A stretch of DNA of 12,904 bases from JAXGRD01 sp050946655 (lineage in GTDB: Bacteria; Bacillota; Clostridia; Peptostreptococcales; Anaerovoracaceae), in the NCBI GenBank assembly GCA_050946655.1, contig JBMNVE010000051.1:1-12904 (forward strand). Direction: 5' to 3'. Position numbers and translations under genes: made by a program. A model generated the notes under the pieces. That model saw only the letters and a list, made by a program, of their open reading frames with translations. It was not told the DNA's origin and did not search any database. Shown here in pieces: positions 1-6,991 of the stretch (the stretch's first letter is position 1; every line of letters begins with the position of its first letter).

Positions 1-141
1 ACTTACGTGAGGCAGTTTTGGCATGTTCATTTTCATGGATACCGAGGCAGATTCCAATATCTCTCCGTTTTGTATCCGGTTCATATCACAAAAAATATTC
101 TGCTTGGCTATTTGCGGAAACTCAAACACGGTTTTCGTTGA
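1..141. other. Unresolved window edge with open frames on both strands
   Basis: Two antiparallel frames run off the left edge. On the + strand, frame 1 is open from base 1 to a TGA at 139-141 (46 codons) and could be the 3' end of an upstream gene; its product is rich in aromatic and basic residues. On the - strand, an ATG at 144-142 opens a frame that is still open at base 1 (48 codons, beginning MSTKTVFEFP). That ATG has no visible Shine-Dalgarno sequence and overlaps the -35 box of the promoter for the + strand riboswitch, which counts against it. I recognise neither product and cannot decide between them. Confidence 0.25.
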
Positions 142-166
142 CATTAGTATGAATAATTGATATCAT
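138..166 (+). promoter_or_regulatory. Promoter of the cobalamin riboswitch transcript
   Basis: A perfect -35 hexamer TTGACA (138-143) is followed after exactly 17 nt by TATCAT (161-166), five of six matches to the -10 consensus. This would start transcription near 173, just before the riboswitch aptamer. An alternative pair, TTGATA (157-162) and TATAGT (182-187), has a poor 19-nt spacer. Confidence 0.7.
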
Positions 167-195
167 CGTACCATACAATGATATAGTATTTATGT

Positions 196-352
196 TCTCT
201 CCTGCACCTGTAGGAGAGCTAAGAGGGAAACAGGTTGAAATCCTGTGCGGACCCGCCGCTGTGAGCGCCGAGATCCCATCGATACAAGTCACTGAGGAGA
301 CCCTTGGGAAGACCGATGAGATTGATGAAACGCAAGCCAGAAGACCTGCATA
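196..352 (+). ncRNA. Cobalamin (B12) riboswitch aptamer
   Basis: The conserved blocks of the cobalamin riboswitch family occur in order: GGGAAACAGGTTGAAATCC (225-243, the G-A-A/stem/GAAA block), then a GCGGACCCGCCGCTGTGA-type core (about 247-264), GTCACTG (288-294), TTGGGAAG (304-311), and the B12 box CAAGCCAGAAGACCTGC (333-349). A 5' hairpin CTCTCCT/AGGAGAG (197-217) precedes the core. The RNA would bind adenosylcobalamin or a related corrinoid and lower downstream expression when B12 is plentiful. It lies on the + strand downstream of a strong promoter and upstream of a terminator. The exact 5' edge is approximate. Confidence 0.93.
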
Positions 353-358
353 AATATG

Positions 359-387
359 CTGTTGGGGCGAGGTTATCCCTGAAACAG
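359..387 (+). promoter_or_regulatory. Hairpin 3' of the riboswitch aptamer (possible expression-platform stem)
   Basis: CTGTT (359-363) plus GGGG pairs with CCC (377-379) plus AACAG (383-387), leaving a loop of about nine bases. In this riboswitch class a stem just 3' of the B12 box often makes a kissing contact with the L5 loop. That role here is inferred from position only; I have not shown the loop-loop complementarity. Confidence 0.4.
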
Positions 388-410
388 AGTTTATATGTAG
401 TGAAAACGGG

Positions 411-434
411 CTGCGATACCATCGCAGTTTTTTT
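411..434 (+). terminator. Intrinsic terminator of the riboswitch leader
   Basis: A perfect 7-bp stem CTGCGAT/ATCGCAG with an ACC loop (411-427) is followed by seven T residues (428-434). It lies about 60 nt past the B12 box, so it is the natural transcription-attenuation element of the riboswitch. Confidence 0.85.
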
Positions 435-470
435 GTTTAAAACAAAAAATAGGGAGAGGAGGGCGATTCG

Positions 471-626
471 GTGAAAACGGGTTTGAAGAAAAGAAGTTCT
501 ACGACCCTGATTTATGTCCCGATGCTATTTGCCCGGATCCTCGCCATTTCTGCACATGCCGGTTGGCTTCATGCTTGTCATGGCCTTAGGCAAACCTATA
601 CAACTATAGCTTTTCATCCTAATTAA
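471..626 (+). pseudogene. Short riboswitch-linked ORF, probable stump of a membrane protein
   Basis: A GTG at 471 opens a 51-codon frame ending at TAA 624-626. It has the best ribosome binding site near the leader: GGAGG at 458-462, 8 nt upstream, inside a GGGAGAGGAGGG run. The product starts with a basic segment (KTGLKKRSS) followed by a hydrophobic stretch (residues 13-28), as in the first helix of a membrane protein. The stretch LFARILAISA resembles the first helix of BioY-like ECF-transporter S-components. A +1 frame change near 553-556 would continue it as MPVGFMLVMALGK, more membrane-like than the actual tail, up to TAG 607-609. I therefore read it as a truncated or frameshifted remnant of the gene the riboswitch originally controlled. 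It could instead be a genuine small protein. The family assignment is weak. Confidence 0.4.
575..602 (+). promoter_or_regulatory. Possible promoter ahead of the MoxR gene
   Basis: TTGTCA (575-580, five of six to the -35 consensus) and TATACA (597-602, four of six to the -10 consensus) are separated by 16 nt. A start near 609 would place the palindrome at 621-661 in the 5' UTR of the MoxR gene. The match is moderate. If real, the downstream operon could be transcribed independently of the riboswitch. Confidence 0.3.
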
Positions 627-661
627 GATGGTGCGGAAACTTGTTTCCGCTCATCTTAATT
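621..661 (+). repeat. 41-bp near-perfect palindrome upstream of the MoxR gene
   Basis: AATTAAGATG-GT-GCGGAAAC (621-640) and its complement GTTTCCGC-T-CATCTTAATT (643-661) form an 18-bp stem interrupted only by a 2/1-nt bulge, with a TT loop. The stop codon of the upstream short ORF lies inside the left arm. No T tract follows, so it is not a typical one-way terminator. Options are an operator, an mRNA stabilising or processing hairpin, or a short palindromic repeat of mobile origin. Confidence 0.75.
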
Positions 662-692
662 AAATACAGCGAGAAGACAGGAGAATTATCCC

Positions 693-1637
693 ATGCAAAA
701 TGAAAGCAGACAAAGAATACAGGCAGTGATGGATCAAGTGAATAAAGTCATCATCGGCAAGGAAGAGGTGGTGAAAAAGGTGTTTCTGGCTATTTTGGCC
801 GGCGGACACATCTTGCTTGAGGACATCCCCGGGGTGGGGAAGACCACCATGGCTCTGGCTTTCAGCAAGGCAATGAATCTGTCGTTTAAGCGGGTACAGT
901 TCACTCCGGATGTGGTGCCCTCGGATATTACCGGGTTCTCCATGTATGATCAGAGGAGCACTTCTTTTGTCTACACCCCGGGAGCCGTCATGTGCCACTT
1001 CTTCTTGGCGGACGAAATCAACCGAACCTCCAGCAAGACCCAGTCGGCACTTTTGGAAGTAATGGAAGAAGGCTATGTCACCGTGGATCAGAAACGGTAT
1101 GAGATGAAGGATCCCTTCGTCGTTCTTGCCACTCAGAATCCCGTGGGGACGGTAGGGACTCAGACTCTACCGGAAGCACAACTGGACCGGTTCATGGTGC
1201 AACTGTCCATGGGTTACCCGGACTTTCAGGCCCAAGTGGATCTATTACGGGACCGGGGAAAAACCAACCCACTAAATGATGTAGAAAGTGTTGCAGAAGA
1301 CGTAGATATTCGTCAGTGGAAGAAAGAAGTACAGGAAGTTTTTGTGGATGACAAGATCCTGGCTTACATCACCCATCTTACGGAAGCCACCAGAACAGAT
1401 ACCAACATTAAGCTGGGGGTAAGCCCCAGAGGCGCCCTGGCGCTGATGGCCATGGGACGGAGCCGTGCCAAGATGGACGGAAGGGATTATGTGATCCCCA
1501 CGGATATTGAAGCGAGTTTTTTGGATGTTTGTAGCCACAGGATCATTGCCGACCCGAAGGCACAGCTTAGTCGTATGACGGCAAGAGACCTCCTTGAAAA
1601 GATTCTAAAGGAAACGGAGAAGCCGGTGGTAGAGTAA
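693..1637 (+). CDS. MoxR-family AAA+ ATPase
   Basis: This 314-residue protein has the usual MoxR length and a complete ATPase core. Walker A is at 46-52 (PGVGKTT), Walker B at 103-110 (FFLADEIN), sensor 1 at 146-150 (ATQNP), the LPEAQLDRF segment with the likely arginine finger at R167, and the sensor 2 motif GVSPRGA further on. MoxR ATPases are cytoplasmic hexameric chaperone-like proteins that mature or remodel partners, commonly with DUF58 and VWA proteins encoded next door. The ATG at 693 is supported by AGGAG ending 9 nt upstream. The stop is one base from the next gene, so translation is probably coupled. The neighbours match the widespread MoxR/DUF58/transglutaminase operon, of which B. 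subtilis yeaC-yeaD-yebA is, to my knowledge, an example. Its specific client here is unknown; the downstream surface proteins are candidates. Confidence 0.95.
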   Translation: MQNESRQRIQAVMDQVNKVIIGKEEVVKKVFLAILAGGHILLEDIPGVGKTTMALAFSKAMNLSFKRVQFTPDVVPSDITGFSMYDQRSTSFVYTPGAVMCHFFLADEINRTSSKTQSALLEVMEEGYVTVDQKRYEMKDPFVVLATQNPVGTVGTQTLPEAQLDRFMVQLSMGYPDFQAQVDLLRDRGKTNPLNDVESVAEDVDIRQWKKEVQEVFVDDKILAYITHLTEATRTDTNIKLGVSPRGALALMAMGRSRAKMDGRDYVIPTDIEASFLDVCSHRIIADPKAQLSRMTARDLLEKILKETEKPVVE

Positions 1638-1638
1638 G

Positions 1639-2730
1639 ATGAGTTTAAACATTTCCGGCAAAAAAAACATTCTTCTGGCCGCCGGCGGATTGATTGCAGC
1701 CGGCATGCTCTACCTGTTCAGCAATAACCTGATAGGCAGTTTGATTTTTTGGATGCTGGTGATGTTTCTTTGCTTCTCTGCCGTAGTGCTCCTTCTTCCC
1801 CAGGGAAAAATGAAGATTTCCGTTACCGGCCCTCAAAGGCAAGAAAAGTCTGTCCCATGTAATTTTCGCATCCTAACCAAGCAAACGTTTTTCTCCGCGG
1901 CTAAAAACGGGGTCCTTTTGCTCCAAGCAGAGAATCTTCTCACCGGTGAAAGGCGACGGGAAGAGATCCCCATACTGGGCCGGCTACAAGACAAAGGCCG
2001 GCAAAACATCACCGTAGGGGATAGCTGCTGCGGAAGCCTGCAGGTGAGCCTTGAAGAGATAAGGTGGCACGGATTTTTTCAAATCCTCTATCGAAGGGTC
2101 CCGTTGCAAGTGAAGACAAGTTGTCTGATATTGCCGTCGCTGTTCAACTTAGAGGAAAGGGAGGATTTGTGGGACGCCTACGATGTGGAAAGTTATAAAT
2201 ACTCTCAAGCCAGCAAAGGCTCTGACCCCGGGGAAGTGTTTTCTCTCAGGGAGTATACTTCCGGGGACAGCCCAAAGCATATTCACTGGAAGTTATCGGG
2301 CAAGCTCTCTCAGCTCATCGTAAAGGAATTATCTCTTCCCATCGATAATAAGCTGATGATCCTCATGGATAAAGACGGCAGCGGGCTTCCTCTTCCCAGG
2401 CAGCGAAGCGATGCCATGGAACTGTGCGGGTCCCTGTCATCCACCGCCTTGCAAAGGGGGATCCCTCACTCCATCGGTTGGTATGATCATTTGGGGGGAG
2501 GCTTTCGGATCCACACGGTGCGAAGTGAAAGCGATCTTTGGGCCGCCTTAGAGTCGATGCTGAAGGTGGGCTTTTGGGAAGATGAGGGGTCTACCGTATA
2601 TAGATACTTGGAATCGGAGATAGATAAGCAGTACAGAAACATTATTTATGTCAGTCAAGAGGGGAAGGACATGGAGAGGTTGAGCACATATGGACAAGTC
2701 CATTTATACAGGCCCGGTAGAGAGCAATAA
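1639..2730 (+). CDS. DUF58-domain membrane protein
   Basis: The 363-residue protein has two closely spaced N-terminal transmembrane segments (about 9-28 and 32-54), then a beta-rich region. The DUF58 signature follows: REYTSGD at 204-210, then the IHWK block at 215-218 and VKEL at 228-231. The segment after it (about 236-350, starting KLMILMDKDGS) resembles a VWA-like fold. DUF58 proteins almost always accompany MoxR ATPases and are thought to be their membrane-anchored partners; the biochemical role is unproven. The gene starts 1 nt after the MoxR stop with only a weak ribosome binding site, which suggests translational coupling. Its last 41 nt overlap the start of the transglutaminase-like gene. 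Confidence 0.93.
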   Translation: MSLNISGKKNILLAAGGLIAAGMLYLFSNNLIGSLIFWMLVMFLCFSAVVLLLPQGKMKISVTGPQRQEKSVPCNFRILTKQTFFSAAKNGVLLLQAENLLTGERRREEIPILGRLQDKGRQNITVGDSCCGSLQVSLEEIRWHGFFQILYRRVPLQVKTSCLILPSLFNLEEREDLWDAYDVESYKYSQASKGSDPGEVFSLREYTSGDSPKHIHWKLSGKLSQLIVKELSLPIDNKLMILMDKDGSGLPLPRQRSDAMELCGSLSSTALQRGIPHSIGWYDHLGGGFRIHTVRSESDLWAALESMLKVGFWEDEGSTVYRYLESEIDKQYRNIIYVSQEGKDMERLSTYGQVHLYRPGREQ

Positions 2731-4759
2731 GCGAAAGTGGATCCCTGATGTAGGACTGTCTTTGTGGATAGGTATTGGCGCCTTAGCCACCTTTCTGGGT
2801 TGCTTCTCCATTGAATGGAAGCGGGTCGTGGACTTTGGCGGGAAGCTGCCTGATGGGATTTTGAACCTTTGGAACCGAATAGCCGAAGAGCTGGGGCAAC
2901 GGGATTATTACTTGATCCGATTGCTTCATACGGACGGAGAGGGTTACGGGGTTTCTCTTTTGCTTTTGGGATGCTTGCTTACCGCGGTGGCTTTGGCGGT
3001 GGTCAGGATCGGGAACCGGTGGTTGCTTTTGCTGTACCTCCTACCGTTGGCTGTGGTGTCTTTGGCAACATCTTTGATGCCCGGATACATGAGTTTGATC
3101 ATGCTTTTGTCGGGGATCTTTGCAGCCTTCCTCACCATGGGAGAGGGCAAGGCCGGCAAGAAGACCATGGTGCCGGCCATCGTCGGGGTGATCCTGATCT
3201 CCCTTGCCTTAGGGGTAGTAATACATTTCACAGGACCGGAATCGGTGATGCCGCCGATAAAGGTGGCGCAGATCGGCCGGTCTATCGCCCATCAGGGGCA
3301 GGAACTGCGATATGGCAAAATGCCCCTGGGCAAAGGCCAAGTGTCGGGAGAGGAAAGGAAGGTTGCAGAGGGAACTGCTCTGGAGGTGACCATGGAAGCC
3401 CCCATGCCGCTGTATTTGCGGGGATTTGTGGGGGAAGACTACGGTGCTGATCGGTGGACAGCTCTCAATGCTCCCATACAGTATGGAAAACGGCAATTGG
3501 ACCGGCGTTTGTGGGCGGCAGGATATACCCCTCTCAGCAGTACGGCGAAAGCAGACGGATTGCTGAACCCGGAGGAGAAGAAGCAGAAGGTAACTGTGGC
3601 AGTGGTAGGAGGATCCGGGGAATATGGATTCATCCCCTACGAGATCGCCCAAGACCGCATTAACGGAACAAAAAATGTTGGGAGTAGCTATATCTTTCAT
3701 CCGGCGGGAAGGCCCCTTAGAGAATACTCCTACTCAGTTGGAACAACGACCATTGACCACTGGCCGGACCGGACGGCAAAACTCTTTGCAGCAGGAGGAA
3801 AAAAGGAGATTGCAAGCTTTCTACACTATGAGAGTTATATCAATGCCTTTACCTACGAAAAATATACCCAGCTGAGCAATGCCCACAGAAAGCTGATCTA
3901 TGATGAACTGGGCACCTCCGGGAACCAGGAAAAAGGACATATCGACTACAAACTGGCCATCGGCAATATCCGTAAATACATGGATGAACAGATCACTTAT
4001 TCGGATAAGGGGTGGAAAAAGCCGTCTGGAGATGGCATATATGACTTTTTCAAGTACAAGAAGGGATACGATGTCCATTACGCTACAGTAGCCACCATGA
4101 TGTTTAGATATTATGGGATACCCGCTCGCTATGTGGAAGGCTATCTGCTCACCCTAAAGGATGTAGAGAAAAAAACCTCGGGGAAAGCCATAGCCGTTCC
4201 CCAAAAGAATGCACACAGTTGGACGGAGATCTATATCGACGGTTACGGTTGGGTCCCTGTAGAGGTATGTAGCCCCTATTACGGCCTCATGCCGGAGGCG
4301 GACTTGGAAAAAGGGCTGGAAAGCGGATCCTTCCTAAAGCCCTTCCAACTACCTGAGCAGTACCTGGCCAAAATACAGGAGGAAGCCCCGGATAAGATCA
4401 AGGAAGAAAAAGGAAGGAAGATCCTCCAATGGATACTTGTCGGCATCCTGATCTGCTTGCTTTTGGCCATCCTGGCGATCCTCTCCTTCAAGGGCATCAT
4501 CAGGTTTCGCAGGTGGCGGATCTTTACGGGAAGAGAGCCCAAGGCAGCCATTTGTGCCATCTATGGATACATACAAAAACAGGGGTGGGATCCCGGGGAG
4601 TCGGAGAGGCGAATATTGGATAAAGCAGCCTATAGCCCTCATCCCATGGAGGATAAAGAAAGATGGCAGGTCATCGCCGGCCTGGCGGAAATGAAGAGGC
4701 GAAAGAAGCAGGAAAAGAAAAGGGAAAACAAGAAAAACCTAAAGAGAGGCATCAGGTGA
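2690..4759 (+). CDS. Membrane transglutaminase-like protein with substituted catalytic residues
   Basis: The 689-residue protein has about five N-terminal transmembrane segments (roughly 20-42, 86-105, 109-128, 133-150, 160-180). A long extracellular part follows, then a transglutaminase-core domain (about 430-530), a transmembrane helix (about 578-600) and a basic cytoplasmic tail. This is the TgpA/YebA-type layout. In active members the core carries a GYC-x-H-[FY]-A motif, a His in AH-x-W and an Asp in GWVP-x-D. Here the first reads GYDVHYAT, with Asp461 in place of the Cys; His509 is kept (AHSWTEIY); the Asp position reads Glu525 (GWVPVEV). The only nearby Cys is C527. The protein is therefore probably not a normal cysteine transglutaminase or protease and may act as a binding or scaffold domain. 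The start is supported by GGAGAGG at 2673-2679, and the 41-nt overlap with the DUF58 gene implies coupling. Confidence 0.9.
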   Translation: MDKSIYTGPVESNKRKWIPDVGLSLWIGIGALATFLGCFSIEWKRVVDFGGKLPDGILNLWNRIAEELGQRDYYLIRLLHTDGEGYGVSLLLLGCLLTAVALAVVRIGNRWLLLLYLLPLAVVSLATSLMPGYMSLIMLLSGIFAAFLTMGEGKAGKKTMVPAIVGVILISLALGVVIHFTGPESVMPPIKVAQIGRSIAHQGQELRYGKMPLGKGQVSGEERKVAEGTALEVTMEAPMPLYLRGFVGEDYGADRWTALNAPIQYGKRQLDRRLWAAGYTPLSSTAKADGLLNPEEKKQKVTVAVVGGSGEYGFIPYEIAQDRINGTKNVGSSYIFHPAGRPLREYSYSVGTTTIDHWPDRTAKLFAAGGKKEIASFLHYESYINAFTYEKYTQLSNAHRKLIYDELGTSGNQEKGHIDYKLAIGNIRKYMDEQITYSDKGWKKPSGDGIYDFFKYKKGYDVHYATVATMMFRYYGIPARYVEGYLLTLKDVEKKTSGKAIAVPQKNAHSWTEIYIDGYGWVPVEVCSPYYGLMPEADLEKGLESGSFLKPFQLPEQYLAKIQEEAPDKIKEEKGRKILQWILVGILICLLLAILAILSFKGIIRFRRWRIFTGREPKAAICAIYGYIQKQGWDPGESERRILDKAAYSPHPMEDKERWQVIAGLAEMKRRKKQEKKRENKKNLKRGIR

Positions 4760-5703
4760 AATACAAAAAAACGAAAAGCAGGAAAAGGGAAAGAGTAGAG
4801 AAACTAAAGGCGGCCCTTGTTTGGCTGACTCTCTGCTTGCTGATCTTCACGGCCTGCGGTCAGACCAAGCTGACTTATGAAAATGTTGATGACCACATAA
4901 CCGATGTAGGGGCCACGGTCAAGAAGGATGCTGCTGAGCCCATGGTCTCTTCGGTCTCGGGAGAATGGGCCGTCTTGGGCCTAGTCTGCAGCGGTCAGGG
5001 CGATCAGGAACTCTATGACCGTTATTACGAAAACCTGCAAGCCGCCCTGAAAAGCAGTAAGGGCGTCCTTTCGGAGACATCTTATACCGACTATGCCAGA
5101 GTGGCCATATGTGTAAGGGCGATAGGTAAGAATCCCAGAGCGGTAGATGGTTACGACCTTTTGGCCCCCCTGGATGATAAAGACAAAGTGATCGAGCAGG
5201 GGATCAACGGACCCATCTTTTCGCTCATCGCCTCAAACGTGTGCGGGACCCCTTTACAAAACGAGGAAGCCTATATTCAGGAGATCCTCACCTGGATGAA
5301 CAGGGCGGAAAAAGAGGATTCGGTGGATATGACGGCTATGGCCCTGCAAGCACTGTCCTTCTACCAAGGAAGGGATGAAGTGGACCGGGCCATCCAAGAG
5401 GGCTTAGCCTATCTATCCAAGAAGCAAGGTGAGGACGGCGGCTATCAAACATGCGAAGGAACGGCTCAGGTGATCATCGCCCTGACCTGCCTGGGCAAGG
5501 ATCCTCTGGCAGAAAAAGAATTTGTAAAAGGAGAGAAGAACCTGGGCCATGGACTGATGAAGTTCCGTAAGGATGACGGATTCGTCCATGAGGCGGGGGA
5601 TGAAGAAATCAATGTTATGGCGACGGAACAGGGGCTACTGGCCTTATGCTCCATTAAGCTGTTCCCCCAGGGCCGGGCACTTTTTGAAAGGGTCGTAGTG
5701 TAA
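4756..5703 (+). CDS. Lipoprotein with prenyltransferase/squalene-oxidase-type alpha-alpha repeats
   Basis: I place the start at GTG 4756, which overlaps the previous stop (GTGA) and has GAGAGG 6 nt upstream. The frame is open further upstream to an ATG at 4663, but that start would add 31 very charged residues ahead of the signal. From the GTG the 315-residue protein has a basic N-region, a hydrophobic core and a lipobox-like IFTAC with the lipidated Cys at residue 34. The mature part contains helical-repeat motifs: MTAMALQAL (192-200), the QGEDGGYQ turn (224-231), GTAQVIIALTCLGKDP (235-250) and MATEQGLLAL (288-297). These resemble the alpha-alpha toroid repeats of terpene cyclases and of the alpha domain of B12 carriers such as intrinsic factor. 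It is probably membrane-anchored outside the cell. No catalytic Asp-rich cyclase motif is seen. A corrinoid-binding role is inferred from the riboswitch and the DUF4430 gene next to it. Confidence 0.82.
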   Translation: MKYKKTKSRKRERVEKLKAALVWLTLCLLIFTACGQTKLTYENVDDHITDVGATVKKDAAEPMVSSVSGEWAVLGLVCSGQGDQELYDRYYENLQAALKSSKGVLSETSYTDYARVAICVRAIGKNPRAVDGYDLLAPLDDKDKVIEQGINGPIFSLIASNVCGTPLQNEEAYIQEILTWMNRAEKEDSVDMTAMALQALSFYQGRDEVDRAIQEGLAYLSKKQGEDGGYQTCEGTAQVIIALTCLGKDPLAEKEFVKGEKNLGHGLMKFRKDDGFVHEAGDEEINVMATEQGLLALCSIKLFPQGRALFERVVV

Positions 5704-5705
5704 CT

Positions 5706-6923
5706 ATGAAGAGGCTGTCATTGGACAAGAGAAAACAGTGGAAAAAAACGGGGATCCTCCTTTGCGGGATTTTGCTCTTCGTTCTTTTGGTTACAGGTTT
5801 TCTTGGGACGCAAAGCCCGGCAAAGGCAGAATCCTTGGATAAGGAAGAGCCGTCCCTGGTATCCAGAGTTCTCCTTTTGGGTGAAGGGACCCCCGTGGAC
5901 GATCATCGCAAGGAAGAGTTGGAGCAGGAACAAAAGGAAATACAGGAAAAACGAGAACAGAAAAGAGAAGAAGAAAATCGCCATCGGACGGAGAAGGGAT
6001 CTTCTCAGGACACCTCACCTAAGGGAACGGCAGCGGATAGCGGGAGCAGCGGCGTAGGAGGAGCAGGGGGATCTGGTGGTCCTCAGGATGAGCCGCCAAG
6101 CGGCAACGAGGGAAATGACCCTGAAGGCCCTACTCCGGGTGGAGATGACCCCAGCAAGCTACCCTTGATTTACAGCACCTTGCGCAACGGGGACAGCTGG
6201 AACGGACCTAGTAGAAACTTTACCGTCTATGCCGATGACTATCAGGGCAGACACATCAAGAGGGGAAGCTTCGATGTGTATGCCAATGGAAAGAAACTGT
6301 ACAGCTCGGGAGACCAGTACAATGCCAACTACCGGATGGATCTGCTGGAGGGGACCAATCATGTGTCCATCACAGTGACCGATACCTTCGGTGTATCGGC
6401 CACCAGGGAGTACACCTTTACCGGCCATCCCAATGCTCAGCCGAAGGAAGAAGGCACTGTATACATCACCTTGGATATGCGGACATTGGGTGCGGGATAC
6501 GTTATCACCAATTATCCGGTTATGGCTTATGCAGGAGAAAACCTATCCGATGTAGTGGTCAGGGCCCTGGAAGCAAACGGCTATTCTGTAGGGTATACAG
6601 GGTCATTGGCATATGGGTTCTACCTAAAGAGCATCGGAAAATCCGGGCTGCTCAGCGTGAAACAGAACTGCGTTGTTCCTCCTCCTATTCTGGCTAAATT
6701 GGAGGAAATCAACGCCAGTGAAATGGGATACAATCAGGACGATCGTCTCATGGAGAAAGAAATTTATGCCGGTTCCGGCTGGGTCTATTTCCATAATGGG
6801 GAATTCTATGAGGGCCAGGGAATGTCCGATATACTGGCGAGACGGGATGACGAGATCACGATCGCATTTACCCTGCACAATGGCTATGAGTATAACGGCA
6901 CCTGGTTTAACGGCAATTGGTAG
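5706..6923 (+). CDS. Secreted DUF4430 (transcobalamin C-terminal-like) protein
   Basis: The 405-residue protein begins with a signal peptide (hydrophobic 16-34, likely cleavage after AKA at 39-41). A highly charged Glu/Lys/Arg segment follows (about 65-97, perhaps a short coiled coil), then a Gly/Ser/Pro/Asp-rich linker (98-152). Next is an Ig- or cadherin-like beta domain (about 155-240) and a C-terminal DUF4430 domain (about 248-392). The DUF4430 hallmarks are a leading beta strand TVYITLDM, the helix DVVVRALEANGY, and the ending block GWVYFHNGEF/GMSD/RRDDEITIAFTL. This family (Pfam PF14478) is named for its similarity to the C-terminal beta domain of transcobalamin and intrinsic factor. 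The gene starts 2 nt after the lipoprotein stop, so the pair is co-translated. No wall-sorting signal or C-terminal membrane helix is visible, although the N-terminal helix could be retained as an anchor. Confidence 0.86.
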   Translation: MKRLSLDKRKQWKKTGILLCGILLFVLLVTGFLGTQSPAKAESLDKEEPSLVSRVLLLGEGTPVDDHRKEELEQEQKEIQEKREQKREEENRHRTEKGSSQDTSPKGTAADSGSSGVGGAGGSGGPQDEPPSGNEGNDPEGPTPGGDDPSKLPLIYSTLRNGDSWNGPSRNFTVYADDYQGRHIKRGSFDVYANGKKLYSSGDQYNANYRMDLLEGTNHVSITVTDTFGVSATREYTFTGHPNAQPKEEGTVYITLDMRTLGAGYVITNYPVMAYAGENLSDVVVRALEANGYSVGYTGSLAYGFYLKSIGKSGLLSVKQNCVVPPPILAKLEEINASEMGYNQDDRLMEKEIYAGSGWVYFHNGEFYEGQGMSDILARRDDEITIAFTLHNGYEYNGTWFNGNW

Positions 6924-6991
6924 AGAGGGTCATCTGATAAATCAATGTTTATATAAATAGTTTAAGTTGAGATATGTGGAAAGGAGAAGAT

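Noticed and set aside
219..422. 67-codon - strand frame across the riboswitch
   Set aside because: The bases are fully explained by the cobalamin aptamer and terminator on the + strand, and nothing in the product is recognisable.
2869..3450. 193-codon + strand frame overlapping the transglutaminase-like gene
   Set aside because: It is an out-of-frame shadow with low-complexity Gly/Arg content, and the other frame encodes clear membrane helices and a conserved core.
4756..5703. Terpene cyclase or prenyltransferase enzyme
   Set aside because: Only the helical repeat signatures are visible. No Asp-rich catalytic motif is seen, and the protein carries a lipoprotein signal.
6924..6991. Separate promoter for the giant gene in the AT-rich 68-nt gap
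   Set aside because: TATATAAAT at 6950-6958 could be a -10 box, but no acceptable -35 box is spaced correctly. No terminator precedes it, so read-through from the operon is simpler.
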